NCBI GenBank assembly: GCA_946405045.1
Contig: CAMJFV010000035.1
Location: 1 to 12,325 of the forward strand
DNA: 12,325 nucleotides
Direction of reading: 5' to 3'
Source of the DNA: an uncultured Bacteroidales bacterium
GTDB taxonomy: Bacteria; Bacteroidota; Bacteroidia; Bacteroidales; Paludibacteraceae
Positions 1 through 6,648 of the stretch are shown here, piece after piece (position 1 is the first letter of the stretch; every line of letters starts with the position of its first letter). The notes below the pieces were generated by a model, which did no database searches, was not told where the DNA came from, and worked only from the letters and a program-made list of their open reading frames with translations. Made by a program: the position numbers and the translations under genes.

Positions 1-2200
1 CCTTACTATGCTCTGAAAAATCTTTATTCCAAATCTGGAAAAGATATAAATTACCTTCGTCGACAAGTTGATTAATAAAAGAAACAGAAACTTTTCTATA
101 ACCCAACATATAACCTTGTTGTTCAACTTCACGATAGAATCCACTTATATCCTCATATTTCTTTGTATCAGAAAATGAAAAAGGGAATTTACTCCAATCT
201 TCATGTTTTGCGATTGATTGCTTAAAAAAATCAATTAATCTATGACAATCAGAAATTGAGAAATTAGATCCTTTTTTATGTGTTCCTTCATTGTACGCCT
301 TTTGTATTGCAGAAGAAGGTGCAAATTCAGAAATTCGCGATTTAGAAAAGAAAACCTTTGGAAGCATTTTATTTGCTCCTGGCAAAAGTTTGTAATCTAC
401 CTTTTCATAACATTCTCCTTCACACGGTAATTCATCAATGTCAAAAGCATGGTTAGACTTTTTATCCATAATTGCAAGATAATAAATACCGTCTTTGCGA
501 AGCAATACTGACGTACAATCAGGCTCTTTATTCAAATCCCAACCTCCCAACAATTGAGCATTGTCAAAGTTAAGTTTTATCTTTTCTGTACTATATGGTT
601 TTCGAGTAAGCCAATTACGAACCTTGTTATATAGCGGAGTGATTATGTTAAGAGCATCCCATGCGGAACGAAGACGAGCATCAAACTCATTATCTTTGTC
701 TGCTTCATCTCCATTTCCAAGAAGAGGCTTTATAAAATGTTGCAAAGCCTTATAAGCATCAAGAAGATCTTTTATGAGTTTCGTATCTTCTTCAGACTGG
801 TTTATATCGGAGTGTTTTCCTGCAAGGATGTCTGACGCAGCGATGCTAGCCATCTCTATTTGAGTTAAGAGATTCATGCTCTGTTCATCTTCTTGATTAA
901 ACGCCCCCAAACATGCATAATAAGACTGTATTGTCTTTCCTCCATCAGCAAAAGAATTGAGATAATCAATAGAGAAACTTTTTGCACTCTTAAACAATTT
1001 GTTTATTCTTTCTTTATACAACTCAGGCTCACGTTTTTCCTTGGCGGATTGTTTTGTTTGATTGCACAATTCCGTTTTGATAGCAGAAGTGTAAACATCA
1101 TACTGTCCAAAAATCTTTTGCGAAATATCCGTAAGGCTTAAGTCGTTGGAAATATAGATATGTTCTGTATCATAATCATCAATATGAGTCAAAAGATACT
1201 TAAGACTATCTTCTCCATCTCTAAATATCAAATTCTTAAGAGACAACTGCATTTCATTAATAGCATTAATCATCTCCTCATCACTTGCGAAATTATCTGG
1301 CAACCATGACAATGATACTTTATCGCTAAGAATCATCTTGTATAATGGTTTAAGCAAAGGAAGACGTGTTTTATTCTGCTGATTATAAAGATTGATATAC
1401 TCGTTTAAACCTTTCTTTTTTGTTCCATCTTCTTCTGAAACACCTCCTATCACATTATTATACAGTGATATCTGCTCCTGAGTAAGTGTTTCTGTAAAAT
1501 TCTCTAACTTAAACATGTCAGGAATATGTACTCCATTAAGATATCCACTAAATATTTTTTCTATCTCAATGAAAGATTTTGCCACATCACTATCTGCTAT
1601 TTTTGCAAATGATTTTATATTATCAATGAACATCGGCAGATTTTCATGAATAAGTCGATAAGCGATAGCTGTAGACTTCTCTTCATCAGTATACATATTC
1701 TTACGGTTCTCATGAAATCCTGCAAAATAAGTAGTAAACTTGCTAAAATTCTCTACTATTTGTTTCTTGTTTTGCTCCGTCACAAATTCAGGAAGATGCT
1801 CCGTTATTAACTCTTTCTTAAAAAGATCTGCATACGACCCTCCAGACTTAAACGCATTGACAATTTGTTTACGGAGGTTTTGTTTAATGATATCAAAATC
1901 CTTCTCTTCTGATTCTGATCTTCTTGATATAGATGAATGTTCTACATATTCTTCAAGAGAATCTAAAGACCCAGTATTAGAAAATTTAAGTTTAAAACCA
2001 CTTAAACACATTGAGATAAAGGCTTTGTGATATTCATCAATTATGCACTTGGCTATCTCATACTCTTCAGCTCGCTTTTCATCTTGTGCAATAATTCCTT
2101 TTCTCTCTATTTGCTCCAATGTTTTTCCAACTGGCTTTAACTCGAATTGAAGCGTCTTGCTTAGGGAATACAACCCTGTTAGTTCATCAAATTTTTTCAT
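1..2200 (-). CDS. cas12a: Cas12a (Cpf1), type V-A CRISPR effector nuclease, N-terminal 733 codons; runs off the left edge
   Basis: RNA-guided DNA nuclease of type V-A CRISPR-Cas, which processes its own crRNA and cuts double-stranded DNA beside a T-rich PAM. I translated the complement from ATG at 2200: the frame has no stop to the edge. Family landmarks appear in order: SLSKTLQFELKPVGKTLE at residues ~12-29 (WED-I), KFTTYFAGFHENRKNMY at 154-170 and EKSTAIAYRLIHENLP just after (REC1), GGWDLNKEPD at 552-561 (WED-II, PAM side), LLPGANKMLPKVFFSK at ~605-620 (PI region, K611 being the usual PAM-contact lysine), then GFYREVEQQGY and LYLFQIWNKDFS near 722. By comparison with known ~1,230-1,300-residue members, slightly over half is present; the crRNA-processing residues, RuvC and Nuc domains lie beyond position 1. 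It follows a WYL regulator gene by 21 nt, so it is probably co-transcribed with it. The coding region is more AT-rich than dnaB or mutS2, in line with acquisition by transfer. The family call is very secure; activity cannot be judged without the missing part. Confidence 0.97.
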   Translation of the reverse strand, partial: MKKFDELTGLYSLSKTLQFELKPVGKTLEQIERKGIIAQDEKRAEEYEIAKCIIDEYHKAFISMCLSGFKLKFSNTGSLDSLEEYVEHSSISRRSESEEKDFDIIKQNLRKQIVNAFKSGGSYADLFKKELITEHLPEFVTEQNKKQIVENFSKFTTYFAGFHENRKNMYTDEEKSTAIAYRLIHENLPMFIDNIKSFAKIADSDVAKSFIEIEKIFSGYLNGVHIPDMFKLENFTETLTQEQISLYNNVIGGVSEEDGTKKKGLNEYINLYNQQNKTRLPLLKPLYKMILSDKVSLSWLPDNFASDEEMINAINEMQLSLKNLIFRDGEDSLKYLLTHIDDYDTEHIYISNDLSLTDISQKIFGQYDVYTSAIKTELCNQTKQSAKEKREPELYKERINKLFKSAKSFSIDYLNSFADGGKTIQSYYACLGAFNQEDEQSMNLLTQIEMASIAASDILAGKHSDINQSEEDTKLIKDLLDAYKALQHFIKPLLGNGDEADKDNEFDARLRSAWDALNIITPLYNKVRNWLTRKPYSTEKIKLNFDNAQLLGGWDLNKEPDCTSVLLRKDGIYYLAIMDKKSNHAFDIDELPCEGECYEKVDYKLLPGANKMLPKVFFSKSRISEFAPSSAIQKAYNEGTHKKGSNFSISDCHRLIDFFKQSIAKHEDWSKFPFSFSDTKKYEDISGFYREVEQQGYMLGYRKVSVSFINQLVDEGNLYLFQIWNKDFSEHSK

Positions 2201-2221
2201 GTTTTTACAATTTGTTAGTTT

Positions 2222-3097
2222 TTATTTTTGTTCTATAATTTCTACTTCATTTCCCCAACGTCCTAACTCTCCAATAAAGTCGGGAGTCGGAGAAATGTGG
2301 AAAGTAAAAAATGTTTTCTCATTTGAAGTTGGAGACAATATCTCCTTTTGCGAATGATGCAAAGGAAGTGTTCTTAAATAGCTGGCAACATATGAAGATG
2401 TAGCTATTGTGATATCACAAACAGGATATGTTTCCTTATCTACCCATATTCCAAAGGAATCCTTAAAATAGGTTTCTGGATCAAATTCTAAGTTTGGAGA
2501 AAATTGTTCTTTCAAAGTAGTAATGTTGAGTGTTCTATCCAATGCAAACGATTGCACATTAAGACCTTGTAAATTATTTTCTTTATGTCCGAACAAATAC
2601 CATCAGCCCATAGATGCCTTTAGACAATATGGATGAACTATTGCTTCGTATGGCTCCGTATCAGAAAATTTTTGATAACGTATTTTAAGCTTATTTTTAC
2701 TTCTAAGAGCATCTCCAATAACATGAAGAAACTCCATGCCATTCTTGATTTCCATAGGCTGAATAAGAGGTTTCAAATCTCTGTACGTGTCCAGAAATAA
2801 ATATTCTTGAACAGATGCTAAAAGGTCATTGGCAAGTGTGTCCAAAGCAAGTTGTTCCTTATTCATGATACAATAGTGTTTCTTGTCAGGACTCTCAACA
2901 CTTACATTGAAAAACATTTGTATTTCTTTTCTTCTACGTGTTAAGGATGAACGACTAAGTCCTTCCTTCCCTTTTGTCCGATCACGCATCATATTATCTA
3001 GTTGAGCAAGAGTCAAACCAGCATCTCCAGATTTTTGTAATTCTTCCAAAATCCAGACACATGTAGCTAATTGTTTTAAACAAAAGTTATTGCTCAT
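2222..3097 (-). pseudogene. WYL-domain transcriptional regulator with an in-frame TGA before the WYL motif
   Basis: A Bacteroidota-type WYL regulator: an N-terminal winged-helix-like region (residues ~1-70, including LSRSSLTRRRKEIQ), a linker, and a C-terminal WYL domain that in this family senses ligands or nucleic acid. The frame runs from ATG at 3097 to TAA at 2222-2224, 291 codons, a normal length. It is broken once, by TGA at 2603-2605. The residues before it (VHPYCLKASMG) and after it (WYLFGHKEN, then QSFALDRT, YLRTLPLHHSQ and FTFHISPTPDFIGEL) are in one frame and all match the family, where Arg or Lys usually precedes WYL. A single CGA-to-TGA or AGA-to-TGA change explains it. Without read-through the product is 164 residues and lacks the sensory domain. 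A start at 3148 is possible but adds an unconserved 17-residue leader. The gene precedes cas12a by 21 nt, so it is a likely local regulator; that role is inferred. Confidence 0.85.
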
Positions 3098-3117
3098 ATA
3101 TGATAAATTATATATGA
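3094..3117. promoter_or_regulatory. Inverted repeat over the WYL gene start, possible operator
   Basis: Two perfect 8-bp arms, TCATATAT and ATATATGA, separated by 8 nt, overlap the ATG of the WYL regulator at 3095-3097. A symmetric site here is a plausible place for autorepression of the WYL-cas12a transcript. The low-complexity AT sequence means chance is also possible. The minus strand has a near-match to a Bacteroidota -7 box (TATTTTTTG, 3148-3156), one base too long, about 50 nt upstream. Confidence 0.4.
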
Positions 3118-3320
3118 ACACAAAAATTGTTTTTTTTACTGATATCACAAAAAATATGAAAAATTATTTTCCTTTGATGTGTCAAATCATGCTACATCTT
3201 GGTTGATGAAATAAAAAATTGTTCATTTTTATAAAAAAAATAATAAGAGTTCGTTTTACGAAAATGCAATTAGTGCCTAAAATTCGGACAATTATCAACT
3301 TTCCCTCTCCCCTCTCAAAA
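3118..3320. other. AT-rich intergenic region upstream of the WYL-cas12a genes
   Basis: I see no credible gene here. A plus-strand open frame at 3219-3452 has no family-like sequence and crosses a terminator and a repeat. The region presumably holds the WYL promoter on the minus strand, but no full -33/-7 pair could be recognised. Confidence 0.5.
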
Positions 3321-3348
3321 CAAAAAAGACGTTGGCAATGCAACGTCT
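3321..3348 (-). terminator. Rho-independent terminator downstream of the hipA remnant
   Basis: Read on the minus strand, AGACGTTG and CAACGTCT form an 8-bp perfect stem with a 6-nt loop, followed at once by a run of T (A-run at 3322-3327 on the plus strand). It lies about 55 nt past the stop of the hipA remnant and would separate that unit from the WYL-cas12a promoter. Confidence 0.75.
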
Positions 3349-3398
3349 ATATTAATCAAAAGAATTGGGGATTCACATCTTCGGTGCTAAGATTTCCG

Positions 3399-3420
3399 CA
3401 CAATTACGAATTACGAATTT
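3399..3420. repeat. Heptamer array A (ATTACGA units)
   Basis: CACAATT followed by two ATTACGA-type 7-nt units. The TAA ending the hipA remnant frame (3404-3406) lies inside it, so the last residues of that frame are repeat-derived. Same orientation as the other five arrays in the window. Confidence 0.7.
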
Positions 3421-3658
3421 TCCCAATTCTATCATTTAGGAGTTCTATATAAACGGTTTTCAATTCGTCATTAAGGAATGAATTCTGCACACATTGTATC
3501 ATTGAAGGAAGCAATTTTTCATATTTACGAATAAGTTTGTTTACTGTAACTGCATCTATACCCATTGTTTTTGCAGCATTGACGAAATCTTCTCTCTTGA
3601 GATTTTTCTTTTTCCCATTGAGAGTAAGGGCAAGTTCCTCATCATCCTTTGGGGAATA
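3404..3658 (-). pseudogene. HipA-family kinase toxin, C-terminal remnant (~80 residues)
   Basis: The minus-strand frame reads PKDDEELALTLNGKKKNLKR, then EDFVNAAKTMGIDAVTVNKL and SMIQCVQNSFLNDELK, ending near DRIGKI. This resembles the extreme C-terminus of Bacteroidota HipA-like Ser/Thr kinases, the toxin half of hipBA modules (normally over 300 residues). A stop (TAA at 3659-3661) lies immediately upstream and there is no start codon before the conserved sequence, so the kinase core and any hipB antitoxin are gone. The remnant follows almost directly after two palindromic operator-like sites and precedes a terminator. Most likely an internal deletion removed hipB and most of hipA while leaving promoter and tail. 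The HipA assignment rests on my memory of the family's C-terminal pattern and lacks catalytic motifs, so it is good but not certain. Confidence 0.7.
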
Positions 3659-3667
3659 TTATTGATA

Positions 3668-3689
3668 TTTATATCCGATAAGGTATAAA
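3668..3689. promoter_or_regulatory. Imperfect palindrome, second operator-like box
   Basis: TTTATATCC, a 4-nt spacer, then AGGTATAAA. It has the same layout and nearly the same arms as the perfect palindrome 16 nt away, which suggests paired binding sites for one dimeric repressor such as HipB. Confidence 0.5.
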
Positions 3690-3704
3690 ATATCATTTAA
3701 AACA

Positions 3705-3734
3705 ATAAAATATACCCATTAGGGTATATTTTAT
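3705..3734. promoter_or_regulatory. Perfect 13-bp-arm palindrome, operator-like
   Basis: ATAAAATATACCC and GGGTATATTTTAT flank ATTA. hipBA operons are autoregulated through paired palindromic sites upstream of hipB; this site and the box at 3668-3689 sit where such operators would be for the downstream hipA remnant. Spacing differs from the E. coli HipB operator, so the link is by position and symmetry only. Confidence 0.6.
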
Positions 3735-3765
3735 CAATGTTATATCAAATTTAGCATTTCACATT

Positions 3766-3890
3766 ATGAATTATTATGACACGCACATTTGATTACACGC
3801 ACGTCCGTGCGTCTCGAGAGGGTGAAAATCCCAGATGTTTGGATTATCCCCACAATTACGCATTACGCATTATGCATTACGAATTACCAA
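3766..3890. repeat. Composite dispersed repeat, copy 1 (palindrome core plus heptamer array B)
   Basis: In order: a short ATTATGA stretch, TATGACACGCAC, a 16-bp palindrome (ACGCACG-TC-CGTGCGT, 3797-3812), GAGAGGG, CAGATGT, CCCCACAATTA and then 7-nt units to 3890. The same order recurs at 7464-7556. This copy carries an extra ~16 nt before the palindrome, with ACACGCAC repeated on both sides. Its last unit supplies the TAA stop of ung (3884-3886). Confidence 0.7.
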
Positions 3891-4546
3891 ATTATCGGAT
3901 TTTTACCGTGTTGTATCAGATATTCGTTCGCTTTGCTGAAATGGTGACAGCCGAAAAAGCCACGGTAGGCGGATAGTGGCGACGGATGTGGAGCCTTCAA
4001 CACAAGATGTTTGGAGGTGTCGATCACCTGCCCTTTTCGCTGTGCCTGCGATCCCCATAACAAAAAGACGACATGCTCTCGCTTCGTAGAGATCAATTCC
4101 ACCACTCTGTCTGTAAACTCCTCCCATCCTTTTCCCTGATGGCTCAACGGAGCCGCGCGTCGCACCGTCAACACATTGTTGAGCAACAACACGCCCTGCT
4201 TCGCCCATCGCTCCAACAATCCTGAATTGGGATATGGCACGTGCATGTCGTCGGTCACCTCTTTGAAGATGTTCTGCAGCGACGGTGGAATCTGCACCCC
4301 AGGCTGTACAGAAAACGCCAGTCCATGGGCCTGCCCCGGCTCATGATACGGATCCTGCCCAAGTATCACCACCTTCACGTCTCTGAATGGCGTCAAGTCG
4401 AACGCTGAGAAGATCTTGCCTCCGGGCGGATACACCTCCGTCTCCTGATACTCTTTTCTTATAAACGACGCAAGAAGTGAGAAATATGGTTTCTCAAACT
4501 CCTCCGCTAAAACTTCTTTCCACGATTGCTCTATTCTAACTTCCAC
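3884..4546 (-). CDS. ung: Uracil-DNA glycosylase, family 1
   Basis: Removes uracil from DNA as the first step of base-excision repair, in the cytoplasm. With the GTG start at 4546 the protein has 220 residues, the usual size. It shows motif A GQDPYH at 63-68 (D65 activates water), FLLWGSQAQ at 161-169, and motif B HPSPLSAYRGFFG at 187-199 (H187, same number as in E. coli). NSGLLERWAKQGVLLLNNVLT is the usual central block. The frame stays open upstream to ATG at 4630, but those 28 extra residues (HHPSSIIHRPSSII and so on) are translated heptamer repeat, so I prefer the start giving MEVRIEQSWKEVL. No ribosome binding site decides between them. It lies 117 nt after dnaB in the same direction, across repeats, so separate transcription is possible. 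Confidence 0.95.
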   Translation of the reverse strand: MEVRIEQSWKEVLAEEFEKPYFSLLASFIRKEYQETEVYPPGGKIFSAFDLTPFRDVKVVILGQDPYHEPGQAHGLAFSVQPGVQIPPSLQNIFKEVTDDMHVPYPNSGLLERWAKQGVLLLNNVLTVRRAAPLSHQGKGWEEFTDRVVELISTKREHVVFLLWGSQAQRKGQVIDTSKHLVLKAPHPSPLSAYRGFFGCHHFSKANEYLIQHGKNPIIW

Positions 4547-4553
4547 GATTCGA

Positions 4554-4615
4554 TTGGTTGATGGTTGATGGTTGATGATGGATGATGGACGATGGATGAT
4601 GGACGATGGATGATG
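4554..4615. repeat. Heptamer array of GGTTGAT / GATGGAY units
   Basis: About nine 7-nt units: three GGTTGAT-like, then alternating GATGGAT and GATGGAC. It lies immediately upstream of the preferred ung start and reads through as spurious protein in the ung frame. Related units recur at 6319-6346 and 6415-6446. Confidence 0.8.
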
Positions 4616-4664
4616 TCTGGATTTCCCCACAATTATGCATTACGAATTATGCATTATGAATTAT
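4616..4664. repeat. Heptamer array C (ATTATGC/ATTACGA units)
   Basis: TCTGGATTTCCCCACAATTA leads into five 7-nt units of ATTAYGM type, ending at the dnaB stop codon (4664-4666). The leader matches the one before array B, so the leader and array form one repeated unit. Confidence 0.75.
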
Positions 4665-6211
4665 TAAAACGGTGCTGGTTCAGAACCCATGAATGCAGGC
4701 ACAGACGTATCCACATTGACCGCATCATTGCCCTGCTCATAGCCGAGATTGAGGTTGGATTGCATCTCTATAAATTGTTCCGTAGCGACGACACCACCCG
4801 CATCGTAGTTGCAGAATTTCGTTTGCGCACCCATGAATCGAAGGATCACGTCACCCACCGAACCATTACGGTGCTTGGCGATGATGATCTCGGCAAGTCC
4901 CGCGGCTGGAGTGGTATTGTCGGACATGTATTCCAGTTTATAATACTCCGGACGGTGGATGAACAACACCATATCGGCATCCTGCTCGATGGCTCCAGAC
5001 TCACGCAAGTCGGACAGCTGCGGACGCTTATCCTGCTTGTCTCGGCTCTCCACACTACGGTTCAACTGTGACAACGCGATGATCGGCACCATCAACTCCT
5101 TCGCCAACTGCTTCAACGAACGTGAGATCGTGCTGACCTCCTGCTCACGGCTTCCATAAGCCATACCGCTGGCATTCATCAGCTGCAAGTAGTCGATGAC
5201 GATGATCTTCACTCCCTTGTCTCGCACAAGACGTCTTGCCTTTGTGGCGAACTCAAACACGGAAAGGCTCGGAGTATCATCAAGATAGATCGGTTTCTGG
5301 GCAAGATAATCAAGGCCCTGGTTCATACGCTTCATCTCATCGATGGAAAGCTGTCCCTTCTTGATCTTCTCCGACGGGAGTTCAGTGACATTCACCAGCA
5401 TACGAGTGGCAAGCTGGTCGTTGCTCATCTCAAGAGAGAACACGGCGACGGGAATGTCCTTGTCTGCGATGTTTCTTGCCATAGAAAGCACGAAAGCAGT
5501 CTTACCCATGGCAGGACGGGCAGCTATAATGATAAGGTCGGACTTCTGCCAACCGTTGGTCATATTGTCGAGGAGAGTGAAACCGCTTGGCACACCGCCG
5601 ACACCCTCTTTATTGTTGGCTGCGGCATCAAAGTTCGCCTTCACGGTAGGGAGCACATCACTGATAGGAGTGAAATCCTTTTCAATATTGTGCTGGGAAA
5701 TATCGTAGAGCATAGCCTCAGCGGCCTGGATCAATTTGTCGACATCCTCATCCTCATTGAATGCGCGACGCTGGATCTCTGTGGAATACTTGATCAGCTC
5801 CCTTTCAAGAGCCTTGGCAGCAAGAATTTTGGAATGCTCGTAGACGTTGGCTACGGAGATTACATTCTGAGTGTACTCGATAAGGACAGGCATTCCACCG
5901 ATAGTGTCGAAAAGATCACGTTTTTTAAGTTCCTCCGACACAGTGAAAAGGTCGATCGACTGCTGTGTACTACCCAAGTAGGAGATAGTCTCGTAGACGA
6001 GAGCGTTCTTAGGCACATAGAAAGTCTCCTTCTTCAAGATCGTACAGATCTCAGAGAAGCAGCCAGGATTGGTCAAGATTGCGCCGATCACAGAGTTTTC
6101 GATCTCCGGTGCCTGAGGAGGCACAACACCACCCATGTCCCTGACCTCGATAACGTCAGGAGCCACACCCTTCTTTGATTTCTTTGCTGATTTAGTTTCG
6201 CCGATAGCCAT
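4664..6211 (-). CDS. dnaB: Replicative DNA helicase DnaB
   Basis: The hexameric 5'-3' helicase that unwinds DNA at the replication fork and recruits primase. The 515-residue protein has the DnaB N-terminal helical domain (~30-130), a linker, and the RecA-like motor (~200-470). Visible motifs are Walker A RPAMGKTA at 232-239 (K237), AVFSLEMSNDQLATRML at 256-272, Walker B KIIVIDYLQLM at 335-345 (D340), SQLNRSVESR at 381-390, SDLRESGAIEQDADMV at 400-415, and AKHRNGSVGD at 445-454 with the likely arginine finger R448. The basic N-terminal leader and the acidic C-terminal tail are typical of Bacteroidota members. No intein is present. Start ATG at 6211 is supported by a -7 box 31-38 nt upstream. 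A heptamer array touches the stop codon. Confidence 0.98.
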   Translation of the reverse strand: MAIGETKSAKKSKKGVAPDVIEVRDMGGVVPPQAPEIENSVIGAILTNPGCFSEICTILKKETFYVPKNALVYETISYLGSTQQSIDLFTVSEELKKRDLFDTIGGMPVLIEYTQNVISVANVYEHSKILAAKALERELIKYSTEIQRRAFNEDEDVDKLIQAAEAMLYDISQHNIEKDFTPISDVLPTVKANFDAAANNKEGVGGVPSGFTLLDNMTNGWQKSDLIIIAARPAMGKTAFVLSMARNIADKDIPVAVFSLEMSNDQLATRMLVNVTELPSEKIKKGQLSIDEMKRMNQGLDYLAQKPIYLDDTPSLSVFEFATKARRLVRDKGVKIIVIDYLQLMNASGMAYGSREQEVSTISRSLKQLAKELMVPIIALSQLNRSVESRDKQDKRPQLSDLRESGAIEQDADMVLFIHRPEYYKLEYMSDNTTPAAGLAEIIIAKHRNGSVGDVILRFMGAQTKFCNYDAGGVVATEQFIEMQSNLNLGYEQGNDAVNVDTSVPAFMGSEPAPF

Positions 6212-6241
6212 TGTTTAATTGTTCTCTTTTTATTCCGTCCG

Positions 6242-6249
6242 CAAAGATA
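6242..6249 (-). promoter_or_regulatory. Bacteroidota -7 promoter box for dnaB
   Basis: TATCTTTG on the minus strand fits TAnnTTTG exactly and lies 31-38 nt before the dnaB ATG. I see no well-spaced -33 TTTG. Confidence 0.65.
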
Positions 6250-6318
6250 GACAATCTAACGGCAAAAGCCACAGATAAAAAACAAATGTTATAAGTAGGT
6301 TGTCCACAAGGTATGAAC

Positions 6319-6482
6319 AATGGAGGGGGCGGACGATGGACGATGAACGATCTGTAGAGACGTTGTGCACAACGTCTCATATTATATTGTGCACAACGTC
6401 TCATATTATTATGTGGACGATGGACGATAGACGGTGAACGATAGATTACCCCCACAATTACGCATTATGAATTATGAATTTC
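6319..6482. repeat. Composite repeat: GATGGAC heptamers, palindrome, heptamers, ATTATGA array D
   Basis: GGACGATGGACGATGAACGA at ~6331-6350; a perfect 22-bp palindrome at 6357-6378 with arms GAGACGTTGTG and CACAACGTCTC; its right part repeated once, 24 nt on (6363-6385 and 6387-6409); GATGGAC units again at 6415-6446; then CCCCCACAATTACGC and ATTATGA units to ~6482. All units are in the same orientation as in the other arrays. Confidence 0.75.
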
Positions 6483-6608
6483 CCCACGATTGGTTTGGGA
6501 CACAGAAATTCACATAAAGACAACCTTCTATAAAAACATGATTGAAAATTTATGTTAAATCGGCAAAACATTTGTAAAATGAAGCAGAAATGAGAATGAG
6601 AAAAAATA

Positions 6609-6616
6609 TATTTTTG
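6609..6616 (+). promoter_or_regulatory. Candidate -7 box for the membrane-protein gene
   Basis: TATTTTTG fits TAnnTTTG and is 33 nt before the ATG at 6649. The nearest upstream TTTG (6571-6574) is farther than usual, so this is tentative. Confidence 0.4.
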
Positions 6617-6648
6617 TGATATACGATATGTAATGACTTAATAAAAAG

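Larger units (their letters stand above)
6250..6648. other. Repeat-rich intergenic region between divergent dnaB and the orphan membrane gene
   Basis: No gene is credible here; a minus-strand open frame at 6192-6455 only translates repeats. From left to right it holds the far side of the dnaB promoter, GATGGAC heptamers, a palindrome with a 24-nt tandem repeat, more GATGGAC heptamers, an ATTATGA array, and from about 6500 unique AT-rich sequence that should carry the promoter of the plus-strand gene at 6649. Confidence 0.7.

Noticed and set aside
1741..1770. CTCTACTATTTG on the plus strand resembles the Cas12a crRNA handle (TCTACTATTGTAGAT)
   Set aside because: It occurs once, lacks the GTAGAT half, and lies inside the conserved cas12a coding sequence.
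561..2030. Several plus-strand open frames opposite cas12a
   Set aside because: They are shadows of a strongly conserved minus-strand coding sequence.
2222..2596. A separate 124-codon gene starting at TTG after the WYL stop
   Set aside because: It continues the same frame as the upstream part and begins in the middle of the WYL domain; one broken gene explains both.
3219..3452. Plus-strand frame of 77 codons
   Set aside because: It crosses a terminator, a heptamer array and the hipA remnant, and has no protein-like pattern.
3903..4208. Second minus-strand frame inside ung
   Set aside because: Fully overlaps the catalytic part of ung in another frame, Arg/Gly-rich out-of-frame composition.
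6192..6455. Minus-strand 87-codon frame upstream of dnaB
   Set aside because: It translates the GATGGAC heptamers and the 24-nt repeat (repeated NNMRRCAQ and VHRP peptides).
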